A DNA stretch of 64,000 nt from positions 4,609,501 through 4,673,500 of the forward strand of contig NZ_CP117437.1 of assembly GCF_030687535.1 (NCBI RefSeq), given 5' to 3'. The stretch's first letter is position 1; every line of letters begins with the position of its first letter. The notes beneath the pieces were generated by a model. The model was not told where the DNA came from. It searched no databases and saw only the letters and a list, made by a program, of their open reading frames with translations. This stretch comes from Pseudomonas sp. FP2335 (GTDB taxonomy: Bacteria > Pseudomonadota > Gammaproteobacteria > Pseudomonadales > Pseudomonadaceae). Shown in pieces: positions 31,686 through 40,636 of this stretch. Position numbers and translations under genes: made by a program.

Positions 31686-31775
31686 ATGTGGGAGCGGGCT
31701 TGCTCGCGAATGCAGAGTGTCAGTCGCTGGAGATGTTGAATGACCCACCGCATTCGCGAGCAAGCCCGCTCCCAC
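31686..31775. repeat. REPIN downstream of acsA
   Basis: ATGTGGGAGCGGGCTTGCTC ... GAGCAAGCCCGCTCCCAC around a unique centre. Located between the acsA terminator and the aotJ upstream region. Confidence 0.92.
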
Positions 31776-31804
31776 CGGGGATCTCCACAGTTTGCAAGGT
31801 CCCA

Positions 31805-31841
31805 CAAAAAAGCCCCATCCGGCTTACACCGAATAGGGCTC
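31805..31841 (-). terminator. intrinsic terminator of acsA
   Basis: On the minus strand AGCCCTATTCGG ... CCGGATGGGGCT forms an imperfect stem followed by TTTTTTG. It starts 18 bp past the acsA stop. Confidence 0.7.
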
Positions 31842-31858
31842 TGTACCACCAACCCGCC

Positions 31859-33814
31859 TTACGCGACGTTCATGGTCTTGTGCGTTTCAATCAAATGCGC
31901 CACCACGCCTGGGTCCGCCAGGGTGGAAATATCCCCCAGCCCGTCGTACTCGGCCGTGGCAATCTTGCGCAGAATGCGGCGCATGATTTTCCCCGAACGC
32001 GTCTTCGGCAAGCCCGGCGCCCACTGGATCACGTCCGGCGAAGCAATCGGCCCGATCTCTTTACGCACCCAGTTCTTCAATTCCAGGCGCAGCGCTTCGT
32101 TCGGCTCTTCGCCATTCTTGAGGGTGACATACACATAGATGCCCTGGCCCTTGATGTCATGCGGCACACCGACCACCGCCGCTTCGGCGACTTTCGGGTG
32201 GGCCACCATGGCACTTTCGATCTCGGCGGTGCCCATGCGGTGGCCAGACACGTTCAACACGTCATCCACGCGCCCGGTGATCCACCAGTAGCCGTCTTCA
32301 TCACGACGCGCGCCGTCGCCGGTGAAGTACATGCCACGGAAGGTCTTGAAGTAGGTGTCGACGAACCGGTCATGGTCGCCGTACAGCGTCCGCGCCTGGC
32401 CTGGCCACGAATCGAGGATCACCAGGTTGCCTTCGGCAGCGCCTTCGATGATGTTGCCCAGGTTGTCCACCAACGCCGGCACCACGCCAAAGAACGGCCG
32501 CGCCGCTGAACCCGGCTTGAGCGCATGGGCGCCCGGCAGCGGGCTCATCAACGTCGCGCCGGTTTCGGTTTGCCACCAGGTGTCGACGATCGGGCAACGG
32601 GATTGTCCGACGTTCTTGTAGTACCAGTCCCACGCTTCAGGGTTAATCGGCTCACCCACCGACCCCAGCAGACGCAGGCTGCTGCCATCCACGCCCTCGC
32701 AAGCGGCAGTGCCGGACGCCATCATCGCGCGGATAGCGGTCGGCGCGGTGTAGAGGATATTGACCTTGTGCTTGTCGACGATCTTGCCGACGCGGGTGAT
32801 GTCCGGGTAGTTGGGCACGCCTTCGAACAGCAGCGTGGTCGCGCCATTGGCCAGCGGGCCGTAGACGATATAGGTGTGGCCGGTAACCCAACCGACGTCG
32901 GCGGTGCACCAGTAGATTTCACCCGGGCGGTAGTCGAACACGCGCTCGTGGGTCAGGGCCGCGTAGAGCAGATAGCCGCCGGTGGTGTGCTGCACGCCCT
33001 TGGGCTTGCCGGTGGAGCCGGAGGTATAAAGGATGAAGAGGGCCTCTTCGGCGCCCATCTCTTTGGGTGCGCAGACGGTGCCGGCCACTTTCATCAGGTC
33101 TTCGTACCAGATGTCGCGATGCTGGTTCCACTTGATGTTGCCACTGGTGCGCTTGCACACGATGACTTTCTGGATGCTGCTGGTTTCCGGGTTGGTCAGG
33201 GCGTCGTCGACGTTGGCCTTCAGCGGAATCTTCTTACCGGCGCGGATACCTTCGTCGGCGGTGATCACCACCTTCGACTTACAGTCGATGATGCGACCGG
33301 CCAGGGCTTCCGGCGAGAAACCGCCAAACACCACGGAGTGGATCGCACCGATACGGGCACACGCCAGCATGGCGACCACGGCTTCGGGGATCATTGGCAT
33401 ATAGATAGTCACCACGTCGCCGCGATGCACATCCTGGCCGCGCAGGGCGTTGGCGAACTTGCAGACTTCTTCATGCAGCTCGCGATAGGTGATGGTGCGG
33501 CTTTCGGAAGGATCGTCGCCCTCCCAGATGATCGCAGCCTGGTCGCCACGCTCGGCGAGGTGACGGTCCAGGCAGTTGTAGGAAACGTTCAGGGTGCCAT
33601 CGGCAAACCACTTGATGTCGACATGGTGATCGTCGAACGAGGTCTGCTTCACCGCGGTGAAAGGCTTGACCCAGTCAAGGCGCTTGGCTTGCTCACGCCA
33701 GAAACCATCGGGGTTGACCACCGACTGCTGGTACATGGCCTTGTAGGTCGCCTCGTCGGTCAGCGTGTTGGCTGCTACTTCGGGGCGAACGGGGTACAGG
33801 GAAGCCGCACTCAT
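31859..33814 (-). CDS. acsA: acetyl-coenzyme A synthetase
   Basis: 651 residues, ANL superfamily. Seen: ATP loop [24 protein letters not shown], the hinge and core [20 protein letters not shown], and the C-terminal catalytic lysine in [16 protein letters not shown] (the acetylation site that switches the enzyme off). It activates acetate to acetyl-CoA by way of acetyl-AMP. It is monocistronic with its own terminator and a nearly 400-bp upstream region. acsA beside aotJ is the order I remember from P. aeruginosa. Confidence 0.97.
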   Translation of the reverse strand: MSAASLYPVRPEVAANTLTDEATYKAMYQQSVVNPDGFWREQAKRLDWVKPFTAVKQTSFDDHHVDIKWFADGTLNVSYNCLDRHLAERGDQAAIIWEGDDPSESRTITYRELHEEVCKFANALRGQDVHRGDVVTIYMPMIPEAVVAMLACARIGAIHSVVFGGFSPEALAGRIIDCKSKVVITADEGIRAGKKIPLKANVDDALTNPETSSIQKVIVCKRTSGNIKWNQHRDIWYEDLMKVAGTVCAPKEMGAEEALFILYTSGSTGKPKGVQHTTGGYLLYAALTHERVFDYRPGEIYWCTADVGWVTGHTYIVYGPLANGATTLLFEGVPNYPDITRVGKIVDKHKVNILYTAPTAIRAMMASGTAACEGVDGSSLRLLGSVGEPINPEAWDWYYKNVGQSRCPIVDTWWQTETGATLMSPLPGAHALKPGSAARPFFGVVPALVDNLGNIIEGAAEGNLVILDSWPGQARTLYGDHDRFVDTYFKTFRGMYFTGDGARRDEDGYWWITGRVDDVLNVSGHRMGTAEIESAMVAHPKVAEAAVVGVPHDIKGQGIYVYVTLKNGEEPNEALRLELKNWVRKEIGPIASPDVIQWAPGLPKTRSGKIMRRILRKIATAEYDGLGDISTLADPGVVAHLIETHKTMNVA

Positions 33815-34211
33815 CTTTCTTACCTCGGTGACAATAGTTGTTTTTGTATGCCCTGTTTTAGCCGGGGCTGCCCCATAGAACCATTCGACGATGGTAGTAA
33901 CAAGCCCCTACATTTTGCCCTGCTATGTGCTTTGGCGGCTCTGGCCCGCGGCCCGTGGCGTTTTGCGCCTTGATGAAAAAAGCTTTACCCGTGGATTGTT
34001 ACAAAAACCGCCAATAGTGTTTATCAAAAGCACGGGTATATGAATATAACCCGCGAGCCTAGAATCACTTCCGCCAACAGAGGCACTGTGATTAACAACG
34101 CAACAGCCCCCACGAAGGCAACGTTAATCCGAACCAAACAACCCTAAGTTACACACGTGGCCTCACAAAGGCCCCGTGACCCACTTCGACCTCAATAAGG
34201 TAAACACAGAA
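33815..34211. other. gene-free divergent region between acsA and a DUF2790 gene
   Basis: 397 bp, AT-richer than the surroundings, holding the promoters of acsA (leftward) and the DUF2790 gene (rightward). I see no strong sigma-70 or sigma-54 match to single out and no convincing small RNA. Confidence 0.45.
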
Positions 34212-34481
34212 ATGAAAGCTCTAGTAGTTATGGCCCTCAGCAGCTTGTGCGCCACCGCCGCCCTGGCCGACGAAGCCCCGACTGACGTAGCTGACCGCAA
34301 TGCCCCGATTGTCGAGGACTACACTTACAGCACCCATCTGGACGTTGCCAAAGTACTGTCCATGAGCGCGATTCCAGAAGTCTGCGAAGTTGTACCGGTG
34401 AAGATGGAATATGAAGATTCACAAGGTCAGCGCCATATTCTTAATTACCATGTAATGGGCAATGGCTGCTCTAACGGATAA
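34212..34481 (+). CDS. DUF2790 small periplasmic protein
   Basis: 89 residues from MKALVVMALSSLCATAALA, a Sec signal with the expected Ala-x-Ala cleavage near residue 19; twelve upstream in-frame codons are not used because they precede the signal peptide. The mature part (VEDYTYSTHLDVAKVLSMS, IPEVCEVVPVKMEYEDSQG, MGNGC) matches the Pseudomonas DUF2790 family. Two cysteines could form a disulfide. These small exported proteins are often stress- or copper-responsive in pseudomonads, but no reaction is known. It stands alone between acsA and nrdB. Confidence 0.82.
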   Translation: MKALVVMALSSLCATAALADEAPTDVADRNAPIVEDYTYSTHLDVAKVLSMSAIPEVCEVVPVKMEYEDSQGQRHILNYHVMGNGCSNG

Positions 34482-34966
34482 CAACTTCGTTAGTGCAAGT
34501 TGAACCTGATCGTACTCGCCGCAAGAAATCGTTCTTGCGGCCAAAAAACCTCCCCCTCCTCCCCGCGCTGCGCCCCCTCGAAAAAAAACCTGCCGCTCGT
34601 CCCTCCAGCCAACCCCAGCAAACCCGTGCCTTGGCTTGAAAAGCAGGCTTTTTGTCTGCGATCCGTGACCATCCGCCACAACACAAAGCCGATTTTTTCC
34701 CTATAATGCGCGGGTAAATCGGGCCTGCAATATCCCTTTACACTGGGATGAAGAGCCAGACCTGAGGCCCCGCTGGAGCAAACACCTGCGCTCCGCCCCT
34801 CAAGCCTCGAGCAGACCACCCGTAACCCTGATTCCGTTTAATGCCTGCGCGAGCTGTTGCAACAAACGATTCCTTAAGATCCACCGCGGCCTCTGGGCCG
34901 TGTGAACACCCAACCATCCGGTTTCACACGGGCACCTTTGAGCCCTCACGCAGGAGACGACACGTC
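34482..34966. other. gene-free region and long leader upstream of nrdB
   Basis: 485 bp. Just after the DUF2790 gene there is a perfect 9-bp hairpin (CCGCAAGAA/TTCTTGCGG, 34519-34540) with no T run. A TATAAT (34702-34707) is the best -10 and would give an nrdB leader of about 250 nt. The leader contains a second perfect hairpin, CCGTGTGAA/TTCACACGG (34897-34930), close to the ribosome site. I do not see a convincing pair of NrdR boxes. Confidence 0.45.
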
Positions 34967-36217
34967 ATGCTGAGCTGGGACGAATTCGACAAAGAAGAAG
35001 AAGGCGAAGTAGCCACCAAAGGTGCCAACGCCGGCCACGCCACCGAAGCCAACATGGACCGCCTCGACGGTGCCGGCGCTGCCGCTGCCGTGGAAGCCCG
35101 CGCCGTCACCGCCAACGACTCCGCTGCCATCGTGCGCGCCAAAGCTGCGCTGGACAAACTCGACATCGCCGAAGGCCTCGCCGAACTCGAAGGCGCCTCC
35201 GCCCGCGTCGCCGTTGACGAAAAGCGCATGATCAACTGCCGCGCCGACCTCAACCAACTCGTACCCTTCAAGTACGACTGGGCCTGGCAGAAGTACCTCG
35301 ACGGCTGCGCCAACCACTGGATGCCGCAAGAGGTCAACATGACCGCCGACATCGCGCTGTGGAAAAACCCCGAAGGCCTGACCGACGACGAACGTCGCAT
35401 CGTCATGCGCAACCTGGGTTTCTTCTCCACCGCCGACTCCCTGGTCGCCAACAACCTGGTGCTGGCCGTGTACCGCCTGATCACCAACCCGGAGTGCCGC
35501 CAGTACATCCTGCGCCAGGCCTTCGAAGAGGCGATCCACACCCACGCCTACCAGTACTGCATCGAATCGCTGGCCATGGATGAAGGCGAGATCTTCAACA
35601 TGTACCACGAGATTCCATCGGTCGCGAAGAAAGCCGCCTGGGGCCTGAAGTACACCCGTTCAATCTCCGATCCGAAGTTCGAAACCGGCACCGTCGACAC
35701 CGACAAGGAACTGCTGCGCAACCTGGTCGCGTACTACTGCGTGCTGGAAGGCATCTTCTTCTACTGCGGCTTCACCCAGATCCTGTCCATGGGCCGCCGC
35801 AACAAAATGACCGGCGTGGCCGAGCAGTTCCAGTACATCCTGCGCGACGAGTCGATGCACCTGAACTTCGGCATCGACGTGATCAACCAGATCAAAATCG
35901 AAAACCCACACCTGTGGGATGCCGAGATGAAGGAAGAAGCGACCCAGATGATCCTGCAAGGGACCCAACTGGAGATCGAATACGCCCGCGACACCATGCC
36001 CCGCGGTGTGTTGGGCATGAACGCCGCGATGATGGAGGACTACCTCAAGTTCATCGCCAACCGTCGTCTGTCGCAAATCGGCTTGAAGGAAGAATACCCA
36101 GGCACCACCAACCCGTTCCCGTGGATGAGCGAGATCATGGACTTGAAGAAAGAGAAGAACTTCTTTGAGACCCGTGTGATCGAGTATCAGACTGGTGGTG
36201 CGTTGAGCTGGGATTGA
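34967..36217 (+). CDS. nrdB: ribonucleoside-diphosphate reductase, beta subunit
   Basis: 416 residues from [16 protein letters not shown] with CAGGAGA as ribosome site. Class Ia R2 ferritin-like fold: diiron ligands in [20 protein letters not shown] and [17 protein letters not shown], with the radical tyrosine expected near AYQYCIES. The ~70-residue N-terminal extension rich in Ala and acidic residues is common in Pseudomonas NrdB. It makes the tyrosyl radical used by NrdA to reduce ribonucleotides. nrdA is not next to it: upstream lies the DUF2790 gene and downstream unrelated genes, so the partner must be encoded elsewhere. Confidence 0.94.
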   Translation: MLSWDEFDKEEEGEVATKGANAGHATEANMDRLDGAGAAAAVEARAVTANDSAAIVRAKAALDKLDIAEGLAELEGASARVAVDEKRMINCRADLNQLVPFKYDWAWQKYLDGCANHWMPQEVNMTADIALWKNPEGLTDDERRIVMRNLGFFSTADSLVANNLVLAVYRLITNPECRQYILRQAFEEAIHTHAYQYCIESLAMDEGEIFNMYHEIPSVAKKAAWGLKYTRSISDPKFETGTVDTDKELLRNLVAYYCVLEGIFFYCGFTQILSMGRRNKMTGVAEQFQYILRDESMHLNFGIDVINQIKIENPHLWDAEMKEEATQMILQGTQLEIEYARDTMPRGVLGMNAAMMEDYLKFIANRRLSQIGLKEEYPGTTNPFPWMSEIMDLKKEKNFFETRVIEYQTGGALSWD

Positions 36218-36240
36218 TTCCCGCGCCAAGCAATATCAAG

Positions 36241-36267
36241 AAGCCCTGACTCGCTCGGGGCTTTTTT
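36241..36267 (+). terminator. intrinsic terminator of nrdB
   Basis: AAGCCCTGA/TCGGGGCTT stem with a five-base loop and a run of six T residues, 24 bp beyond the nrdB stop. Confidence 0.82.
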
Positions 36268-36516
36268 ATGCCTGGTGATTTGCCATTTCTTGAAGCACAT
36301 CGCACCCAGCACCTCGCCCGGAAGGGTTCGGATCGCATCACCAATGCTGTAGCCTTGTGCCCCAATTGCCATCAGCGTTGTCACCGGTCCAGCGACCGGG
36401 AGGCTTTTACCGCAGCGATTTACGCGAAAATCGATAGATTGATACGCGAGCAAACTGCGGTTGTCACAGCTGGTGCATTCCAATATTCAGTAGATACGAC
36501 CGAGGCCACCCCGTGA
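36268..36516 (+). pseudogene. HNH endonuclease remnant
   Basis: 82 residues. The segment FLEAHRTQHLARKGSDRITN-AVALCPNCHQRCHR is the second half of an HNH nuclease domain, with the CPNCH zinc knuckle, but the N-terminal half with the first cysteine pair is missing. The usual E-x-H-H catalytic pair reads E-A-H-R, so a key histidine is lost. The frame starts directly in the T run of the nrdB terminator, which suggests a deletion that fused the 3' end of an HNH gene to the nrdB 3' region. Its stop overlaps the GTG start of the next gene. Confidence 0.6.
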
Positions 36517-37172
36517 CCCCAGACATGCTCGAAGCCGGCCCCGCCGATGCAAAAGTACTTTCCGTATTTGACTTCGACGGCACCCTGACCCACCACGACA
36601 GTTTTGTGCCGTTCCTCAAGTTTGCCTTTGGCAAGGCTGAGTTCTGCCGGCGGATGGTGAAGCTCGCGGTGCCTGGGCTGCGGTTTTTGTTGCGGCTGAC
36701 CAGCCGGGATGAGTTGAAGGCGCAGTTGATCCGCACCTTCATGACCGGGGTGGAGAAAGCTTGGGTGCAGCAGCAGGCGCAAGCGTATTGCCAGGCGTAT
36801 TGGACCAGGTTGATGCGCCCGAGCGGCTTGCAGTCGGTGGCCGATGAGTTGAAGTCCGGAGCGGTGGTGACCCTGTGCTCGGCGTCGCCGGCGCTGGTGT
36901 TGCAGCCGTTTGCCGATCGCCTGGGGATCAAGTTGATCGGCACCGAGCTTGAAGTGGTCGACGGGGTGCTGACCGGCAAGCTGACCGGCAACAATTGCCG
37001 CTGTGAGAACAAGGTGCTGCGGCTTGAAGCGGTGTATGGGGACCTGGGGGATTATCGTCTGCGGGCCTGGGGTGACACGCGCGGGGATCGGGAGTTGCTG
37101 GCGGCGGCGCAGGATGCGCATTTTCGGCATTTTCATGGGAAGAAGAACAAGCGGGCCCGGTTGCAGCGGTGA
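36513..37172 (+). CDS. HAD-IB family phosphatase
   Basis: 219 residues from GTG 36513 (an ATG at 36525 is the alternative). HAD motif I is VFDFDGTLTHHDSF with both catalytic aspartates, motif II is LCSASP, and motif IV is WGDTRGDREL. The helical cap between residues 40 and 110 is of the SerB/CicA-like IB type. Substrate unknown; phosphoserine-like small molecules or lysophospholipid phosphates are typical of the subfamily. The start overlaps the end of the HNH remnant, and the 3' half has long runs of G-rich codons. Confidence 0.82.
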   Translation: MTPDMLEAGPADAKVLSVFDFDGTLTHHDSFVPFLKFAFGKAEFCRRMVKLAVPGLRFLLRLTSRDELKAQLIRTFMTGVEKAWVQQQAQAYCQAYWTRLMRPSGLQSVADELKSGAVVTLCSASPALVLQPFADRLGIKLIGTELEVVDGVLTGKLTGNNCRCENKVLRLEAVYGDLGDYRLRAWGDTRGDRELLAAAQDAHFRHFHGKKNKRARLQR

Positions 37173-37495
37173 TACCAGTGAGTGGGGTCGGCAAAAAAAA
37201 CTGAGCCGATCCCTTCGCAGCCTCACAGGGGTTCTACAGGTCCCACATTTGATCGGTGTGAGTCTGAAAACCGTGAGCGCTGACGCTGCTCTGCTGCGCA
37301 GCTTAAACCCAATCCTCTACCCGCAAGCCTGGCACGCGGTCGAACGTAGATATTCGCAAGCGCCTTGGCCGGCGTTACGAGTGAATCATGGCGGCCCCAT
37401 CGTAGCCTCGCCAAAGGTATATGGATTGCTCTTGTTGCTGATATTTGAGGCAAATCCCGCTATTAATAGCGAACTATCTCACGGACCCGAGCCCC
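37173..37495. other. gene-free region with a REP fragment
   Basis: 323 bp between the HAD phosphatase gene and the CoiA-like gene. It holds a short piece of the REP tail (TCCCACATTTGATC near 37241) and AT-rich stretches close to the next start codon. No credible gene or strong terminator. Confidence 0.4.
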
Positions 37496-38443
37496 ATGAA
37501 ATTCGACACGGCCTACAGCCTGAGTCTCGATGAAAAGCTGTCGATCTACGACGTACGAGACCTGAATTTCGACGAAACCAGCGACTTCGATTCCGACAAG
37601 GATCGTTTCTTCTGCCCCAACGATGAATGCCGTGCAGCATTCGATGCGGGCAACACGCTGAGCACCTTCAACGCAAAAAACGTCAACTACCAACGCACGC
37701 CGCACTTCAAGAACAAGGCCGGCACCCGGCATATCGACGGCTGCCGTTATGCCAGCACGCACAAGGCCGCATCCGGTGAAAGTGACGACGAGCGCGAGGA
37801 CAATTTCCCATCGGAGTTTGTGCTCACCCGCCGCCAATACCAACGCAAAGCCACTGTGGTCGACACCGAAGCAAACGCCCCACAAGACCCAACGAAAACA
37901 CCTTCAATCCGCAGCAGCACCTCCCACGTCGCCACTGACTCCCCCCCAGACAAAACCAGTGTGTTCGCCCACCCGGTGGAATGCTATGTGTCGAACATCG
38001 ACGACAAGCACAAGCTCAAAAGCATGCCACTGAAGATCGGCGAGCATACTGCGACGTACTGGGCGTTTTTCAAGAAGATCGAGTACCTGCAAGACAACAA
38101 GGGCCTGATCTACTGGGGCAGGATCAAGGCGATCAAGGACTACACCAGCAGCTTTCGCATCGACTTCGAAAAGAAGGTGTGGCTCGACAAGAAGCCTTAC
38201 TCTGTCAACGTCTACCTGAGCAAAAAGCTGATCGAGAACTACCGCAAGCGCAAGGCGTTCCTGGAGCAGATCAAGGCGGCGGTGGACAGTAAGCAGGCGC
38301 TGTACTGTTTCTTTTACGGGGTGACGCCCGAGCTGAAACAAGTACCAAGCAAGAAACACCCCGAGCAGACGTTCGGGGTGTTCAGCGCGAATATCGAGAA
38401 CCTGGATCACTTGATTATTCGGGAGGCGCCGGGGGTGGAGTAA
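37496..38443 (+). CDS. unknown protein with CoiA-like zinc-binding N-terminus
   Basis: 315 residues. The N-terminal part shows C40-P-N-D-E-C45, then P-H70-F and H79-x3-C83, a spacing like the zinc-binding N-terminal domain of competence protein CoiA (C-x-C ... PHF ... H-x-C). A low-complexity Ser/Thr/Pro/Asp linker (about 90-155) joins it to a C-terminal domain rich in Lys and aromatic residues (about 160-310: CYVSNIDDKHKLKSM, YWGRIKAIKDYTSSFRIDFE) that I do not recognise. The basic C-terminal domain suggests nucleic-acid binding. No Sec signal. The gene is isolated among accessory genes; relatives may act in defence or DNA uptake, but this is only a guess. Confidence 0.65.
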   Translation: MKFDTAYSLSLDEKLSIYDVRDLNFDETSDFDSDKDRFFCPNDECRAAFDAGNTLSTFNAKNVNYQRTPHFKNKAGTRHIDGCRYASTHKAASGESDDEREDNFPSEFVLTRRQYQRKATVVDTEANAPQDPTKTPSIRSSTSHVATDSPPDKTSVFAHPVECYVSNIDDKHKLKSMPLKIGEHTATYWAFFKKIEYLQDNKGLIYWGRIKAIKDYTSSFRIDFEKKVWLDKKPYSVNVYLSKKLIENYRKRKAFLEQIKAAVDSKQALYCFFYGVTPELKQVPSKKHPEQTFGVFSANIENLDHLIIREAPGVE

Positions 38444-38495
38444 GGGCTGGTCGCGAGCCTTCGAAAAAAATCCAGTTGATGAGCGGTCAAAACAA

Positions 38496-38511
38496 CTGTA
38501 CAAAAACACAG
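38496..38511 (+). promoter_or_regulatory. LexA-box-like operator
   Basis: CTGTACAAAAACACAG fits the LexA consensus CTGT-N8-ACAG and directly abuts a TATAGT -10 (38512-38517). It lies 40 bp upstream of a small XRE-like gene. Confidence 0.5.
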
Positions 38512-38550
38512 TATAGTTTGCCCTCCCCCGTCGAATCCTGGAGAAACCCC

Positions 38551-38931
38551 ATGTCCTCTCTGGCAATGAGCTCTTTCGTAGAACAACAGATCGTCCTGCA
38601 CCAATTCACCGCCAAGCACAGCGTCCAGGCCCGCGCGATGCTGGGCTGGAGCCGCGAAGACCTGGCCAGCCAGGCGGGTGTCGCAGTGGAAGCGGTGCAA
38701 CGCTTTGAAAGCCACGCCGACGTGGAAGATGAAACCCGGTTGACCCTGGCGTTTCGGCTGGAGGCGGAGGGGCTGGTGTTTTTCCCAGGGTTCGCGCCGG
38801 GGTGGGGAATGAGTGCACGCAGGTCTACCCCTGCTCCGGCCGAACCCGCCGAGCCAGGTATCATCTCGCGGCTGATGGGTTCAACAGCGGCCTCTCTTGA
38901 CTCACCAGCCCCTCAACCGAATGGTGCGTAG
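38551..38931 (+). CDS. XRE-like helix-turn-helix protein
   Basis: 126 residues from MSSLAMSSFVEQQIVLHQF. The helix-turn-helix lies near residues 25-60 (ARAMLGWSREDLASQAGVAVEAVQRFESH), followed by a segment, EDETRLTLAFRLEAEGLVFF, typical of small single-domain Cro/XRE regulators in which an age- or sex-gene-like 'GLVFFPG' turn follows. The C-terminal 35 residues are Pro/Ser/Ala-rich. A LexA-box-like site overlaps its promoter, so it may respond to DNA damage. Regulatory target unknown. Confidence 0.72.
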   Translation: MSSLAMSSFVEQQIVLHQFTAKHSVQARAMLGWSREDLASQAGVAVEAVQRFESHADVEDETRLTLAFRLEAEGLVFFPGFAPGWGMSARRSTPAPAEPAEPGIISRLMGSTAASLDSPAPQPNGA

Positions 38932-38990
38932 TGTCCAGCCGGATCACTGGACAGCGTAGGCGGCGCAGGATGAAGTCTAATGCGTTGACG

Positions 38991-40496
38991 TTAAAGAACC
39001 GGCTTGATCCCCACTTTCGCAGCCTGCTCATACCCATGGGCCACCGCCAGCAATGTCGGTTCGCTCCAGCGGGCACCAAAGAAATACGCGCTGGTCGGTT
39101 CACCGTCGTCATTTTTCCCGGAAGGCACCGAGACACCAGGGTAACCAGCTGCGGCGACCGCAAAGTAGCTGTTGGTCTCGAAGTCCGAGACCACCGCATC
39201 AAGGTTTTGCTCGTCAATCAGCTCATCCAAGGTGCCACGAAACTCCTGGATCAGGGCATCCCATAGGGGTTCGCGTTCCTCAGGCGTGAGGGTGGATGCC
39301 TCGATTTGCTTGAGTACCGGCTGGTGCTCGGTGGCGGCTCCATCACGCGCATCGTTGAACGCAATCAGTTGCGGCACCGACTTGACCGGCAGTCCCTGTC
39401 GCTTGGCCAGGTAGTCATTCAACTCGTCCTTCACATCGGCAAACAACAATTCGCCATAACGCGAGGCGTCGGCCAGTCGCATATTCACCGGCACCACAGT
39501 TGCCCCTTGCGCTCGAAGCACCTCAAGCGCCTGGGCAAACTGAGGGCTATTGTCCACCGACAGGCTTTCGCCCTTCGCGCAAAAGGTCGCCGGGTAACCA
39601 ATACGCTTGCCGTGCAACGCTCCGGGTTTGAGCAATGCGGTGTAGTCGATGCCCTTGGGCGCATCAATGTTCGCGCTGTCGTCAGGGTCGCTGCCAGACA
39701 TTGCATTAAGCATGAGCGCAGCATCAAACACCGAGCGCGCCATCGGCCCCGGTGTGTCCTGCCGGTGGCTGGCTGGAATGATGCCGCTGCGGCTCAACAC
39801 GCCCACGCTGGGCTTGAAACCGACCACGCCGTTGAGCGCCGCCGGCACAATGATCGAACCGCTGGTTTCGGTGCCCACGGCCAGCGGCGCCAACCCGGCG
39901 GCAACAGCGGCGGCCGATCCCGAACTTGAACCACCGACCGGTGCATCCGCATGGTAAGGGTTGCGCGTTTGCCCGCCCCGACTGCTCCAACCGTCGGGGC
40001 CGCCGCGAAAACCCGCGAGCTCCGTCAGGTTGGTCTTGCCCAGGATCACCGCGCCCTGCTCACGCAGGCGCTCGACAATAAATCCATCCTTGCGCGCCGC
40101 CGTCCCCGTCAATCCAAACGCGCCGGCGCTGGTTTGCTGGGTATCGCCTGTCTCGATCGTGTCCTTGAGCAGCACCGGAATACCATGCAGCGGCCCCCTG
40201 ACCTTGCCTGACATGCGCTCGCGGTCCAGCTCGCGTGCAATCTCCAACGCCTGTGGGTTGAGTTCGATGATGGTGCTTAACGCGGGGTCGAGCTTACGAA
40301 TGCGCGCTTGCAAATAGGTGACCAGATCTTCCGAGGTGAACCCACCCGGCCGTGCCATTTGCTCGCCGAGTTCGCGAACACCGACATACTCAGTGCCAGG
40401 CGGTACCGGTTTGCGTAGATCGCCCGCGGGTTTCACCCCCATCATTCTCGACGCCTGGCTAATTACCGCGCCCACACCAAGACCAATACCAAACAT
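38991..40496 (-). CDS. amidase-signature-family amidase
   Basis: 501 residues from MFGIGLGVGAVISQASRMMG, preceded by a strong GGAGGTG ribosome site; an 18-codon upstream extension is not used. The amidase-signature Ser-cisSer-Lys triad is present: K in GIPVLLKDTIETGDTQQTSA, and the serine-rich segment GGSSSGSAAAVAAGL with the nucleophile in TETSGSIIVPAALNG. The N-terminal hydrophobic stretch may be an uncleaved membrane anchor. It hydrolyses a carboxamide; the substrate cannot be read from sequence. It is followed (upstream on the chromosome) by a truncated relative in the same orientation. Confidence 0.87.
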   Translation of the reverse strand: MFGIGLGVGAVISQASRMMGVKPAGDLRKPVPPGTEYVGVRELGEQMARPGGFTSEDLVTYLQARIRKLDPALSTIIELNPQALEIARELDRERMSGKVRGPLHGIPVLLKDTIETGDTQQTSAGAFGLTGTAARKDGFIVERLREQGAVILGKTNLTELAGFRGGPDGWSSRGGQTRNPYHADAPVGGSSSGSAAAVAAGLAPLAVGTETSGSIIVPAALNGVVGFKPSVGVLSRSGIIPASHRQDTPGPMARSVFDAALMLNAMSGSDPDDSANIDAPKGIDYTALLKPGALHGKRIGYPATFCAKGESLSVDNSPQFAQALEVLRAQGATVVPVNMRLADASRYGELLFADVKDELNDYLAKRQGLPVKSVPQLIAFNDARDGAATEHQPVLKQIEASTLTPEEREPLWDALIQEFRGTLDELIDEQNLDAVVSDFETNSYFAVAAAGYPGVSVPSGKNDDGEPTSAYFFGARWSEPTLLAVAHGYEQAAKVGIKPVL

Positions 40497-40636
40497 GCAA
40501 CACCTCCAGGAAGGGGTAAGAATTGACGAAGGACCTATGTTGATCCGCACACCATTCTAAAAACGCCCCTCCATCCAGGCTGCGCGAGGCCAGTCGTTCA
40601 TACCGTGGGATTGTTCAACGCATGGGGTAGCCTGGC

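Larger units (their letters stand above)
31163..31804. other. gene-free region between aotJ and acsA
   Basis: About 640 bp upstream of aotJ (minus strand) and downstream of acsA. It contains an ArgR-type site (31316-31336), presumably the aotJ promoter, and a REPIN (31686-31775). Open frames across it lack homology and ribosome sites, so I call no gene. Its AT content is visibly higher than that of the flanking genes. Confidence 0.5.

Noticed and set aside
31394..31690. Possible gene upstream of aotJ on the plus strand
   Set aside because: The frame runs through a REPIN and into acsA antisense, lacks a ribosome site and shows no family likeness.
34519..34540. Terminator for the DUF2790 gene
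   Set aside because: The 9-bp stem is perfect, but neither strand has the T run that an intrinsic terminator needs; kept only as a note in the intergenic entry.
37223..37453. Small minus-strand frame in the gap before the CoiA-like gene
   Set aside because: Arg/Pro-rich product with no motif, no ribosome site and a REP fragment inside.
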